A stretch of 64,000 bases of DNA. Source: Plasmopara viticola (taxonomy: Eukaryota; Oomycota; Peronosporomycetes; Peronosporales; Peronosporaceae). The notes beneath the pieces were generated by a model, which was not told the origin of the DNA, searched no databases, and was given only the letters and a program-made list of their open reading frames with translations. The stretch lies in assembly GCA_001695595.3 (NCBI GenBank), contig MBPM02000051.1, forward strand, positions 434,001 through 498,000. Direction: 5' to 3'. Of this stretch, positions 25,698 through 37,130 are shown one piece after another. A program made the position numbers and the translations under genes. The stretch's first letter is position 1. Every line of letters starts with the position of its first letter.

Positions 25698-27271
25698 CTA
25701 TGCTTCCATCTTGACCTCGGTGGTCAGTAATTGAGATATCTGCTCGTGCAGCAGGCATCAAGTAATCAGTAAGAGGGAGGGTAAAGCAATAAGCAGATAT
25801 TGTCAAAAAGAAATATTACTACCTTCAGTATCTCTTCTATCGAAACTCCACCGGACCGCGCCTTGTATTGAAATAAAATCTTAGTCCAGCTGTCCGGAAG
25901 GGCTCGCTGAGGGGAGCATCGCTTCATAAATGTTATGTTTGTAAGGTGCGGGGTTTGGTCACCATCAACTTCGTGTTGTTCGAATGTGAAGCTCGCAAGA
26001 TCTCCTTCGCACAACTTTTAGTAAACAAAAGCAGTCGGTACGCGATTACTCATCTATCGAGCAAAAACTCGCACGATTTACAAACCTCGTGCAGTTGAAT
26101 GATATCTTGGTCGGCAATATATAAAACGATGCCTTCTAGCGTTGCAAACTCGTTGTTCTCATCAAGACGAAGCACGACGGACGGCTTCGCTGGGAAAAGG
26201 GAAAAGCGACTTGTGCTCGTATCTTTCCATACCAGCACCAGCGGTGACAGACCCATCTCATAGTGGCCTGCCTTCATGTAAAAAAAAAGGCCATCTCTAT
26301 GCAACACACGTGCAAAGCAACACACGAAGATATGCGAATACCAAGTAAGTTAAATTTGAGCAAAACACTTCCACCCAACAAATACACACTTATGGAATGG
26401 GTACACCGTAGAATAGGCCGCCATGATGCCTGTTTGGTCACTTTCGTAGCATGGAATTGGCTGTGAACCACCGAAGACGAAATTCGTCAGCTCACTAAGC
26501 TTGATGTTGTCGAACACTGTACTTACCAGAAATCGAAACGGGTTGGCCGGAGAGCCTGTAGCCGTCACTCCTTCCGATAATTTGTCACGCACCCAGTAAA
26601 ATCGAAATTCTGTAGTGCAGTTGTAAAGCAAATACCCTTTCCAACACATGACGTCCAGCACGTAAAACGTTTCGTTTTGCTCCTGGAAAATGCAGTCCAA
26701 GATGCAGTAGCTATCACTCGCCTTGTTAGTTTTACGGGAGCCGCTGGGTAACGCCGACGGAAACTTCTTTAAGATGCTACCTGATGGGATCCGAGCTATT
26801 GTGTTGCCCCTACATGTAGCCATAGACCAAATCCATCTGACTCCGTTAAAAAAGTATCTGACAGCAAACATCTAGCTCACTCACAGCATACCCGTTGGCC
26901 ACTACGAGGCAACGCTTTCCCTCAGGACGCGGTAGCACATACCAACCCTCGCCGAAAGCGCTGCCGCTGCCGTTAAGGTCTTTGGGTACGTCAAGAAGCC
27001 ACTCAGGCGTCATCAATTGCTTAGAATAATGATCACGTCGCTGCTTAATTCGGTCCTCACGGGTCCGATGCTTCGATGCTGACGTGATGTCGTCCATTGG
27101 TTCAGCGCTTACGTCTGTTGCAGAAAAACATGGCGGCTCTTTTAACTTGACTAGCTGACGCGCATGTGCTGTGAGATCTCGCCGAGCCTGTCGCTGCTGT
27201 GCCAACGTGGCCTGGCGCCGTAAAGCCGCGTCCTTTGTCCAAGGCTGCCTCTTAATGGCTGTGCGTGTCAT
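25698..27271 (-). CDS. SNUPN: Snurportin-1, copy 2
   Basis: This copy matches the one at 7833-9406, with exons 26892-27271, 26390-26809, 26086-26296, 25823-26014 and 25698-25739. All introns are GT-AG, 71-93 bp. The 414-residue product carries the Arg-rich importin-beta-binding N-terminus, the EWLLDVP block, and the trimethylguanosine-cap-binding fold with its two candidate stacking tryptophans (W110, W290). It is probably the authentic single-copy locus, given the unbroken flanks. Confidence 0.92.
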
Positions 27272-30200
27272 TAATGCTGATTGTAAACAATGCAACATAC
27301 GACAAAAAAAATAGAAAAGCAAATACCTAATGTAATGTAATGTATTACGTTATCGCGTTGCCAAGTTCTGCACGTGCTAGGCTCTAGTCTGGCTAGTCCA
27401 CGGCATAGAGTGGTGTCCGCATACGTCGAGTCTCGTTCGGCGGGCAGTGCAGCCAGCACCGAGGTCGTGAGGGTCTTCCATTATTTTGCTTATCTCTGAC
27501 TTGGTAAGAGCCCAGGTGGCGCCCGGTGCTGGAGACCGTCGCGTCGAGGGTGAGACTCGTTAGAGACCTGCAGATGCCCGAGAGCACCTGCCCGAAGCGC
27601 GCGAGCATTTAGCCCCCCGCGCTTGGAAGAAGGGCGTCACCCCAACCGTTTCCAAGCAAATACCTATATCAGAGGATAGTTTTTTTAAAAAATGCATTCT
27701 CGCTTCGCTATTGCTTTCACTTGCTGGTGCGGAACTCTTGCATGCTGTTTAAAAAAATTACAGCTACACCTAGAGACTTTAAATGCTCCATATCATCTTC
27801 TGTTCGCTCGGTCTGCTTTCGCGGTTCGTAGTTGCTCTGTGGTTTCCCTTGATATCTATACATTACTTTTGCTTCCTCGCTGGTAAGGTCTAAGTAAAAT
27901 TTGCCGATACTTTCGGTGTTCATCGGCATACGGTAGTGCACTCCACCATTCCTCCGACAATTCTCCAACTTTCGGAAAATAGAGGAGTAAATACGAGATC
28001 AATCTTGTGCCAGGCACGAAGCACTGTGCTATTACTGCCAGGTGAGAACAGTGTGATCTTACTGATACTTTCTTCAACGAATAGACAAAGAATGGCATGG
28101 TGCGAGAGTAAAAGTTCCCGCACTTGTCACCGACTCTCTTTGAGTAGAAAGTGGTCACCATATTAAGCTGAGCAGTAGTAGCGGTATATCCGTTACAAAA
28201 AAGGAAGTGTTGCTTAACAACATATCCGACTGTACGTTGTACAGAGCACTTAATTCGGTAAGCACGCCTATGGCTAGTGATGTCAAAAGAACTACCAAAG
28301 TCCTAGTTAAACCAGAGTGTTTGGTCACGAAAATTGGTGCGGCCGGTAAAGGCGCTTGCCCAATAATCCTTTGACGATATGTTTGTTTACAGCCGCTCTG
28401 AGGTATGTTTAAATGCCCAGATAGGTGAGAACAATGACTTTTATGTCAGTATCGGCAAATGTGTCTTTGTGGCAAAGAGGACAAAATCATTGGCTGCTTT
28501 GTAAGAGCCATGGTCCCCGAGATATTGACAGCCGCCCCACGTCACGTTTTTAAGAGTATCTGAGGTGGTAATATGGCGTAACAAACTTTACACACAAGTC
28601 ACACCTCTACTGACTCGCTTACCGCGAGGAGTGACAAACTCTATGACACCATCGGCCCCGTAGAGGATGGGCATGGGTTAATCATCTAATTCCAGTCTAG
28701 GCAAAGCAGATCTACATCATTCACAACAATAGATCACCTACCATGTAGTACGCACCAGTAAGGTCCGAGTGAATTTTCGGAGGTCCAAGCACAATGGTGC
28801 ATCGAATTCTTTTGTCTCTGAGGACGTCAGAAATTACGCCCCTTTTATCCCAAAAGAGGGCAAGATGGTTGCCACATTTCGCAAATATAGCTTCTGTGCT
28901 GAACAAACTAAAGCGATTGCCAATGTGCCTTCGTGCGTCCTAGGTTTAAGTTTGCCTTTATAAGAGGATAAAAAGCTTTATTGACGAAATGGCATTGACG
29001 TATACAGAAATGTAGCATTCAATGCAAATTTTCATCACAGACAAGCCCCTTGACATCCATCGCAGTTGTATCGCTGTGAGTGAATAGACAGCCTTATCCA
29101 CTAAAGGTGAATTTCGGCTGATCCAGTCCGAGTTGCTTTTTTGAACGACGAAGATCTAAGCTAGGACATACGTTTGGAGGATTATGATGCTTTCCACACC
29201 ATGTTGGTGGTGATGTGGATATCAGGACTTATGATACGTATCAGAGAATGAATATTGCGGCTCATGTGGCAGCTCTTTTAAAGAGCCTGACGAAATCGGC
29301 GGATTTTAAAGAGTAGAAAAAAAAACAATAAGCCTCGACTCTGTCTTACTGAAGAATATTGGCAACACGGGGATAAAGAGTTCTTGTGAACCTAAGCAAG
29401 ATGGTGCCTCTGGCGCCTATATAGTATAACTAGATAACAAATAGCGAGGCTATTTATGGAATTTTAAAGCCTTCCAAACACCATGGTGTCGGATAGGGAC
29501 ACGCGACCCTGTCATACGGTCAATACGATGGTGGATATTAGCACTATTAGCCACCCATACTTGTCTTATTTACATGGTCGAGCGTGAAACAACCTTTTAT
29601 AGAAGTGCTGTTAACATCTCAGGACTCACACGAGGCTAAATCTTCTAAGGTGCTCCGCATCAAATGTTGGAAGCATCGACAAGACCAAAAACGATCCGAT
29701 GAAGGGTGCTTCACATTGTCGCAAGTGACCAAGTTACCCTTTCTGGCGGTCGAATTTTAGTATCTTGAAGTACTGTTCACCTGAAATGAACAGACAATTT
29801 CGTTTCCTTGCATGCTTACACAAGCATTTCTTTATTTATTCTGAGCGAACCTAATTTAATCCTTGTCCTGCCAATTATGTTCCGACGACGTTTTGCGAGC
29901 TCTGATAACTACTTATGTAGTGCTAGCGGAAGTAAAGACATCCACGTAGAGAAGTGCAAAACTATAGATAAGTGGACCGCATTGTTACGCGAAAAGTCAA
30001 TTATTTACGCTTATCGGCCCATGTATGCGGCCCATATTGCGCAGTGCGTCCTCGAGCAACGGCTGACCATTGTCGTCTGACCATCTAATTGTAGGTAGCT
30101 CTGTAAATATAAGGATCTAATTCCTAATAGCTAGAACAGCGCTTGCCAAAGGATAGCGCACTAACGGGATATACGCTTTGAGTGGCAGTCGAGCCAGAAG

Positions 30201-32022
30201 GGAAGTGGCTCCCGACGCTGCTCAAATACTTATTTTTGGTGATGCCTTCCGTTTGGATGGTGAATTGGACCTTAAGGGTTACACCTATAGGGCATGTCCC
30301 TGGGTGATGGTGTTAATTTGCAAACACTGCCATTAATTTGTAGCTTTTCTGCAGCTCTAGCGAGCAAAGATCCAGGCGAGTTATTCGATTTTAATTGTAG
30401 GTGTCTGCGGACCACCGGGCGAGGGAGAACAAAATACGAGCGTTTTCCTTCGCGGAGGAGTAAAAGAATTCTCTTTGCGCAAGCGGCTCTTAGGCGGGCA
30501 AACTTCCTAAGACTTGCCGCATACGAGCCTTAGCTGCACGCCCAGCTACTTCAGGCGCTGCTTTAGTTGTGAAGGCCGACGCCACCTGTGGAAGCCGAGA
30601 TCACCTTTTTCGGCGCTAGCTTGGTTGTCGTCAAATGACCCGACCGACCATTAGCCCTTTTCGCTACCCTTTTGGTCTTTTTTAGTATAGAATAAAATAG
30701 TGATGGCTAAAGCTCATTGCTTCTATTGGTTGTGGATTCTGTCTAAGTAAGGGAGGTTGTTACATTAAGCCGAGCTTTTGTGCTAAAGATTGGATCCCGT
30801 TATTATATTATTGGACAAGCACCCTACCGGCGGTTTGTATGCTGAGGTATACGACAAAGGATTTTAAGTATAGAGCTGATATACTAAATAATTGGTAGGA
30901 TATTTTTGAGCCATTTGGACTGCAATGATAGATTTGAAATAGTCTACCGAGGTATAATGATTTCTCCGTGATGAACAAACAAGGAGCTATTATCCTCAGA
31001 ACAATTTTATAGATAGGTGGTCGTAGTATCACAGCAGGTGCGCTTCATTTGGTAGCATACCAGATTAATTGATCCTCAAAGAGCGTGAAGTTACTGAGCT
31101 CCTGGCTGATTTCAGAGCCAGCAATGTCTTAAAGATGAGTTTTTTTTTGTAAAAGCGGGAACTTCTATTCAGGATATGTATACATGATGCGCACGAAGCG
31201 AAGATGTTTTGGATAAGCATTATAGGCACGCCTTGACTTGTCTGTATCCTACTCGTGGTAATACACAGCCACGCAACAGTGGACATGTGTTACACACTAT
31301 GTGTTGCAGAACTTTGCAATTGACGCTATGCTAGCCCTATCTTAAGTGTCTTTAACGGCTGGTAGCAGACCTTGAATACCTGGAGGAAAAGCGATTTTGT
31401 GGACGTCGCTACGTCTGCCTTCGCGAAAATATTTATTATTTTGAAACATTTCATATTTGTTTTCCCGTGTATATTTGCCCAGCCTTTTTCAAACATCTAT
31501 ACGCACAACATGAGCAGGAAAAAGACTCATGTAAGCCCTGTCGCGCGGGTTCGGGCAACTGGCTTCTACCGCCTTGCTCTGCTCATCAGTTTAGGGCTCG
31601 TACATCTTAAGACATAGCATGCATCATACGTGTCCATGTTAAGGACAAGAAATGTCTTTACTCGGTAATGCAGTCATGCATCTGTACTGGCTGGTCGAGT
31701 TTATTTACCGAACAGACAAGTTGCTTAATGCGCCAGGATTTTACATACTCGAAATGGATTCAACCCTCGTACACTTGCATATACAACCATCAGGCCAATT
31801 TCTCGAGAGCTTCCGAGGTCTAACCGGCTAAGTTCATGAGTTGTGCATTGAATAAAAGGCCATCATGATGACGTAAGGTTTCCCTAGATTTGCGTCTCGG
31901 CTTAATTGATGACGACCATTTCTTAAACTCTGAGTGTACGACTTCTGACAGCAACCTTTTATGCTCTTCATCAAGGAAGGCCACTTTGCCCCCCTTCAAG
32001 ACAGGCACAAATCATGTACACT
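27272..32022. other. Gene-free decayed region, copy 2 and flank of the copia element
   Basis: This repeats 9407-14124 with small indels in its last ~600 bp, then continues for about 37 bp of unique sequence to the copia LTR. There is no intact gene. On the minus strand, 31820-32008 reads KGGKVAFLDEEHKRLLSEVV followed by basic residues. The same frame is broken by indels in copy 1. It may be part of the older element into which the copia element inserted. Confidence 0.55.
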
Positions 32023-32279
32023 TGTACTGCGGGTAAAGGGTTTCAGGTAACGTACACAACCCAACCCGGTTCAATCCGAACCGCATTTCAATATAGTTTT
32101 TTACTTTTTACGGTTTAAGGTAATAACGTTATGTAAAATGGTTACGGGAAGTAGAAGTTCACCCCCAATAAATTAATCACTTTCAAATATTTCTTCTTTT
32201 GCTCAAGTGTCTTCGCTCCGGTCCTCCTCCGCGCAGACCCTTCGCTTCTTCTCCTTCGTCTCCTTCAGCTCATTCAACA
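32023..32279 (+). repeat. 5' LTR of the copia element
   Basis: Begins TGTACTGCGGG and ends CAACA, matching 35548-35807. The shared core starts caggtaacgtacacaaccca. The boundaries were set by the end of the match to the 3' LTR and the TG...CA termini. Confidence 0.88.
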
Positions 32280-32296
32280 GGTTGTGAGCCCAACGA
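32280..32296 (+). promoter_or_regulatory. Primer binding site, half-tRNA (initiator Met) type
   Basis: GGTTGTGAGCCCAACGA directly follows the LTR. Its complement resembles the anticodon stem-loop of initiator tRNA-Met (TGGGCTCATAACC), not the tRNA 3' end, with one change in the loop. This is the arrangement known from Drosophila copia, which primes from a cleaved 5' half of tRNA-iMet. Confidence 0.6.
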
Positions 32297-32298
32297 CC

Positions 32299-33150
32299 AT
32301 GTCTTTTGCACACAACGTTTCGGCCAAGATTGCCATCGAGAAACTCAACGGCGACAACTTCGTCACGTAGAAGCGTTACATGCGTGGCGTGTTCCTGACC
32401 GAGTCGGTATGGCACGTGGTTGACTTCGACCTTCGCCGATGCTCGCGCTGCGGACGAGTACGTCAAGACCAGCAACATCGCTTTCGGACTGATGCTTCTG
32501 CATATGGAGGCCGACTGCCATCACGTGGTTGACGACTGCGAGGAAGCGTAGGCCGCGTGGCAGCGTATCAAGACGCTTTACGGTGGATCACAGAAGGCTG
32601 GATGCATCTACTTGAAGCGTCAACTATTCAGTATGGAGATGGCGGAAGGCGTCAACGTCATGCACTATTGCAACGAAGTCCTCAACATCAGCGCCAAGCT
32701 CAGCAGCATTGGTGCCAAGATAAAGGATGAAGATGTTGCGATCTGCTTGTTGCGAAGTCTCCCTGAAAGTTTCGAGAACGTTGTTCTTAACTTGGAGATC
32801 ATCAACGCGGAACTGCGGACGCAAGACGTTGTAAAAGTGCTAACGAATGAGCATAACAAGCGACAAAGCGCAAAGACTCCGGTGATCAAGAGCGAAGAAT
32901 CTGTTAAGGCGCTTAGTGATATGCGTGAGTCTCGCCAATGCACATATTGTGGGAAATTGAGGCATTCCGCTGAGCGATGCTGGACCAAGCAAAAGGACGA
33001 CAAGCGAGGTGCTCGACGCGGCGGCCAAGCTCGTGGACGCGGAGCCAACAACATTTACTATCGACCCAACGACGACTACGAGTACGACCGTGTCGCGTTT
33101 GCTGTATCGCTAGAATGTGGACTTTCGACTGGTAAGATTATGCCAGATGT
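32299..33150 (+). pseudogene. Copia gag (broken)
   Basis: The ATG at 32299 opens a gag frame with an IEKLNGDNF...KRYMRGVF block typical of copia UBN2-type gag. It is interrupted by TAG at about 32368 (where Trp is expected), a frameshift near 32432, and another TAG near 32549. From 32612 it is open for 200 codons and includes a zinc knuckle at 32939-32980, CX2CX4HX4C ([14 protein letters not shown]), followed by an Arg/Gly-rich tail. The product would package the element's RNA. Confidence 0.85.
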
Positions 33151-35547
33151 GGGCGATCGACAGCGGTGTTATGCACCATATCTGCAACAGCAAGGCCAAG
33201 TTTGTCATGCTGAATGATCAAGAAAAAGGCGAGATATCGATGGATGACGGCAACAAGGCCAAGATCAAGGGCGTTAACACCATCATTGAACGGGTGTGTC
33301 CGACGGTGAACAACGCGACATCAAGATCAAAGACAAGCTATACGTGCCGATGATGAACAAGAAACTGCTGTCTGTGCCGCAGATCAACAAGAGTGGCAAG
33401 TTTAAAGTGCGCACATATGCACATTGCGCGGAAATCCTCGCATCAAGTGGTGGCCACAGCAGATCTCGTGGATGGACTGTATTGGCTTCGCACGGCACAG
33501 CGCCCAGAAAATGCGACTACACGTGAAAACAATGGTGCCGACTTGCACGCACGGAAGGGCCATGCTCCAGTCGACGTACTTCGCAAGATGGTAATCACCA
33601 ATATGATCAAGGATGCAAACGTGCCTATTAAGTCATAATAAGTGCATGCCGAAGGTGTCAGCAAGGAAAGATAGTTCAAAAATCATATCCAAGCAACCGA
33701 AACAAGCGCAACTATGACTTCGTTGAGCTGCTCCACTTCGACATCTGTGGGTCCATGGAGACAACTCTCTCGGCGGAAGCAAGTATCTCTTGCTGATCGT
33801 GGATGAAGCTAGTGGGTGCATGAAGGGTTTCTGCCTGCGTGCTAAGTCTGAGAGCGAGGACTGTGTCAAGAAGTACATCTTGATGGTGCAAACACAGTTC
33901 GACAAGAAGGTCAAGTTTGTACGACACAACAAAGCCCGTGAGTTTGCAATTAGCTCGCTTCAACTTTTCTACGAAAATGAAGGTATCGAGCAGCAAACCA
34001 CGGTGCCATACGCACATCAGACCAACGGCACAGCGGAGCGCGCCATCCGGACCATCGTCACAATCGGCAGTAGCATATTGCACCATGCCAAGTTAGACAA
34101 GTGCTTTTGGGGTGAAGCTGCTATGGTGGCCATCTACATCAAGAATCTCCTTCCGTCGCCCAAGATGAACGACAAGACTCCTTTTGAGATTGTGCGCAAG
34201 TTCAAGCCAAGCGTCAAACATATGCGTGTTATTGGGTGCCGGACATACGTTCTCACTCCAAAAGAAAAGCGGCTCAAGTGGGACCCCAAGTCTCGTGCAG
34301 GAAATTTCGTGGGTTACGAAGAGGTGTCCAAGGCTTACAGGGTATTTTTATATTGAAGCTGGGCAAGCGGTGATTACTCGCGATGTCACCTTCGAAGAAT
34401 TAAGTTTCGGCATCTTGGAGATGAGTATTGGTGATCATGACGATGACGGCTATGATTTTGACCTCGAATCGCTATGCATCAGTGATCCGAAGGCAGCTCA
34501 CCCGACGATCTTCAAGCAGGCAGGAAAGCGCAAGGAGCGTACAAGTGTGAGAAATGCTGATCGCGACTCGACAAGCACCAACCCTGAGCATCACGGAATT
34601 GGAGTTGAAGAGGGAAGTGCTCCCGAAGGGTCTAACGAACGAAGATTCAAGCGCAGATCAGTCGGGCGTATGTCACGTTATACCACAAATAAAGAAGAGA
34701 AAGCCACATCGGGTGGAGGACTCCACCCCTCCTGTCTTTTGGTGAGCAAGTGCCAACGCGGTCGAAGCCGGCGATCTGTCAGAGCCAACGACATTTCAAG
34801 ATGCTGTTAGCGAGCCTGACCAAGCTTACTGGCGTAAGGCGATCCATGCAGAACTGGACTCGTTGCACCTTTGTGATGTGTTTCGACCTGCTAAGCTGTC
34901 CAACGGACAGCAAGCCATTGGATCCAAGTAGGTGTTCAAGATCAAGCACAAGGCCGACGGATCGATCGAGAAGTACAAGGTGCGTCTCGTGGCGGAAGTG
35001 TTCAATCAAAAAGACGGCATCGATTACACGGAAACGTTCTGAACTGTTGTCAAGTATGTGACATTGCGAATGGCAATCAGCTTAACCAAGTTTTTTGGGT
35101 GGCCTCTGGATCAACTTAATGCGGTAACGGCGTTCCTGTACGGCGTTATGAAAGAAGTCGTGTATTGTGTGGTGCCCAAAGGAATGGAGCTCGATGGTGA
35201 CCACAATTGTTTGGAGTTAGTGAATGCAGTTTACGGCCTGCAGCAAGCTTCACGCGTATGGAATGAGACGTTTGACGAGTTTGTATGTTCGATCGATTTC
35301 CAAGTGTCCCAATACGACCCATGCCTATATATCAAAGATACAGACGGCAAGTGTGTATTTTTGCTGGTGTACGTCGATGATGTGCTAATTACCGGCAGCT
35401 CAAGTGAACTCATCGCGCAGACCAAGAGTGACTTAAAGACGCGCTTCGAGATGACGGACAGCGGAAAGTGTGCGTTTGTTTTAAGTATCGAGCTGGTAGA
35501 CGTCATGTCGAAGAGCTCGGCATTCATGCTTGTTCGCATTGAGGGGG
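33130..35547 (+). pseudogene. Copia pol: protease, integrase, reverse transcriptase (broken, RNase H missing)
   Basis: Protease: an AIDSG motif near 33151-33165. Integrase: a zinc-binding-like [16 protein letters not shown] block near 33540-33590, then the catalytic core at 33715-34360 with HFDICG, RHNKAREF and NGTAERAIR. The second acidic residue of the DDE triad appears as Asn. Reverse transcriptase: 34810-35545 with YVDD at 35370-35381. Stops or frameshifts occur near 33640, 33765, 34355, 34930 and 35041. The RT frame stops at 35555, and the RNase H domain expected next is absent, so an internal deletion probably joined RT directly to the polypurine tract. Confidence 0.9.
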
Positions 35548-35807
35548 TGTATTGAGGTTATGGGTATCAGGTAACGTACACAACCCAACCCGGTCCAATC
35601 CGAACCGCGGATCAACATAGTTCTTACTTCTTACGGTTTGAGGTAATTACGTTATGTAGAAAGAGTGGTTGCGGGAAGTAGAAGTGTAACCCTCAATCAA
35701 TCAATCACTTCCAAATATTCCTTCTTCTGCTCAAGTGTCTTCACTCCGGTCTTCCTCCGCGCAGACTTTTCCCTTCTTCTCCTTCATTTACTTCAGATCA
35801 TCTAACA
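35548..35807 (+). repeat. 3' LTR of the copia element
   Basis: Begins TGTATTGAGGTTATGGG and ends CTAACA. It aligns end to end with 32023-32279 and is preceded by the polypurine tract. Confidence 0.88.
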
Positions 35808-35990
35808 ACTTGCTTTTCAAAGCCAAAGCAGTATATTTTGCTTTACTCGAAAGTAGTGGATTCGACTGAGACTGGTTATAGGTCAGCGGGTCAATGTACA
35901 CCAATCTCCTGGGCCATTTAAGAAGGACCACACAACGTCTCAGCGTTCTAACAGAATAATTATACACTTTGTTGGGGCTCAATTGCATGT
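35808..35990 (-). pseudogene. Copia RNase H fragment, opposite strand
   Basis: On the minus strand, just outside the 3' LTR, the reading YNQSQSNPLLSSKAKYTALA corresponds to the copia RNase H block with consensus W-x-S-x-x-Q-x-x-V-A-L-S-S-x-E-A-E-Y-x-A-L. It is preceded by LRRCVVLL, matching RRSxxGxVxxL. The orientation is opposite to the adjacent element, so this is a different, older copia copy. Confidence 0.6.
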
Positions 35991-37130
35991 GTGCATGCCT
36001 AGAGCGATAAAAAGGACGTATCTTTGGCTCACAGAACGATTATACACTTCGTTGTGGCGGGTTGCTCATCTGAAGTGGTAGCCTATTTGGAGCTATACTT
36101 CTTTTGAATCGCCTCGTCGATACAATTCTGTGCGGGTTGGACGTACCCTTTAGCAATCTATGGTAGCAGTCACTCGAAGTTGTCTAGAAGTCGCTTATTA
36201 GGAATATGTCATACGCCTACGCGGATTAAGAACATTGACTACGAGAAAAATGTCAAGGTTTCTGACATATAAATCCCCCCTCGGTATCTAGTTGACGAGC
36301 AGTTTGCACTACTCGAGAAACTTGCCGGCTTCTATAGACCAAAAGTTGCTAACAGATGGACGCGATCGCTATACAAAGATGGCGTTTAGTAAGAATACGA
36401 TCTTTCGGTGATTGATTGTGAACGTCTCTTGTCTGAAGGGGATCAACCTGAGTGATAGATTGCAACTGAAGGACTAATATCAGTATCAGTTGATCCATTT
36501 TTAATATACGCATAAATCAGTATATGCACTAAACTCAATGCTGTAATTCAGGTAGGGGAAGTGTCCACTATGGTTTTTCTTAAATTACCTCAATATGTAA
36601 ACCGGTACAAATACCGGCAGAATTTCTATGTGCACCAGATGTCGCCCTTCTTATAAGGCTCCCTCTGAAGGGAAGACAGCTTTTGCATCCAAGAATAATT
36701 GTAAATAGCGGTCCTTTACATTGGCGAAGCGATTTCAATAAAGGTGCAAGAATAGTAATTTCGTCGGCCTTGAGTTTTCCATGCGCTGCTTTGTAGAGCT
36801 CACCTTTCACGACGCCCTTGGCTGTTCCTGGGTGCTACAAGGTCACATAGTACCTTGCATAGAGGAGGTGTGCAGACATATATACGATCTTCCGGTGAGC
36901 GACCGCTCATTATCGTTACTCTCACGCTAATGTCGATATTGTTAAAACGGTTTCACCAGCCGGGCATGCCTCCACGAGGTATAAGACTTACATGACCATG
37001 AATTCGCAAGGACAAGGAGTCTTACCAATCCAGACCCGAAACGCCTCTATCAACGATATTTATGCTGGAAGCGGATAGGTAACATCAGAGATGACAACTC
37101 CCGGTGCATCTCTGGAATTGGTGTAGAGCC
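35991..37130. other. Unannotated AT-rich sequence
   Basis: No gene, RNA or recognisable element was seen. The only ORF above 60 codons (36580-36810, minus) has no family features. Confidence 0.5.

Larger units (their letters stand above)
17866..31985. repeat. Large direct duplication, copy 2 (uninterrupted)
   Basis: This is the second copy of the 14.1 kb block. It continues without a break into unique sequence on both sides: the 3' end of LSG1 to the left (17216-17865) and the flank of a copia element to the right (from 31986). It therefore looks like the authentic locus. It is about 4 bp shorter than copy 1 because of the small indels near the right end. Confidence 0.95.
32023..35807 (+). 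mobile_element. Decayed Ty1/copia LTR retrotransposon
   Basis: A 3.8 kb element with two LTRs (32023-32279 and 35548-35807), a primer binding site right after the 5' LTR, gag with a CCHC knuckle, then protease, integrase and reverse transcriptase in copia order (integrase before RT), and a purine-rich tract (gaggggg, 35541-35547) just before the 3' LTR. The pol reading stops after the RT palm, and the RNase H domain is absent. The LTRs differ at roughly 12-15% of positions by eye, mostly transitions, so the insertion is old. No clean 5 bp target duplication is seen (acact on the left, acttg on the right). Confidence 0.93.
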
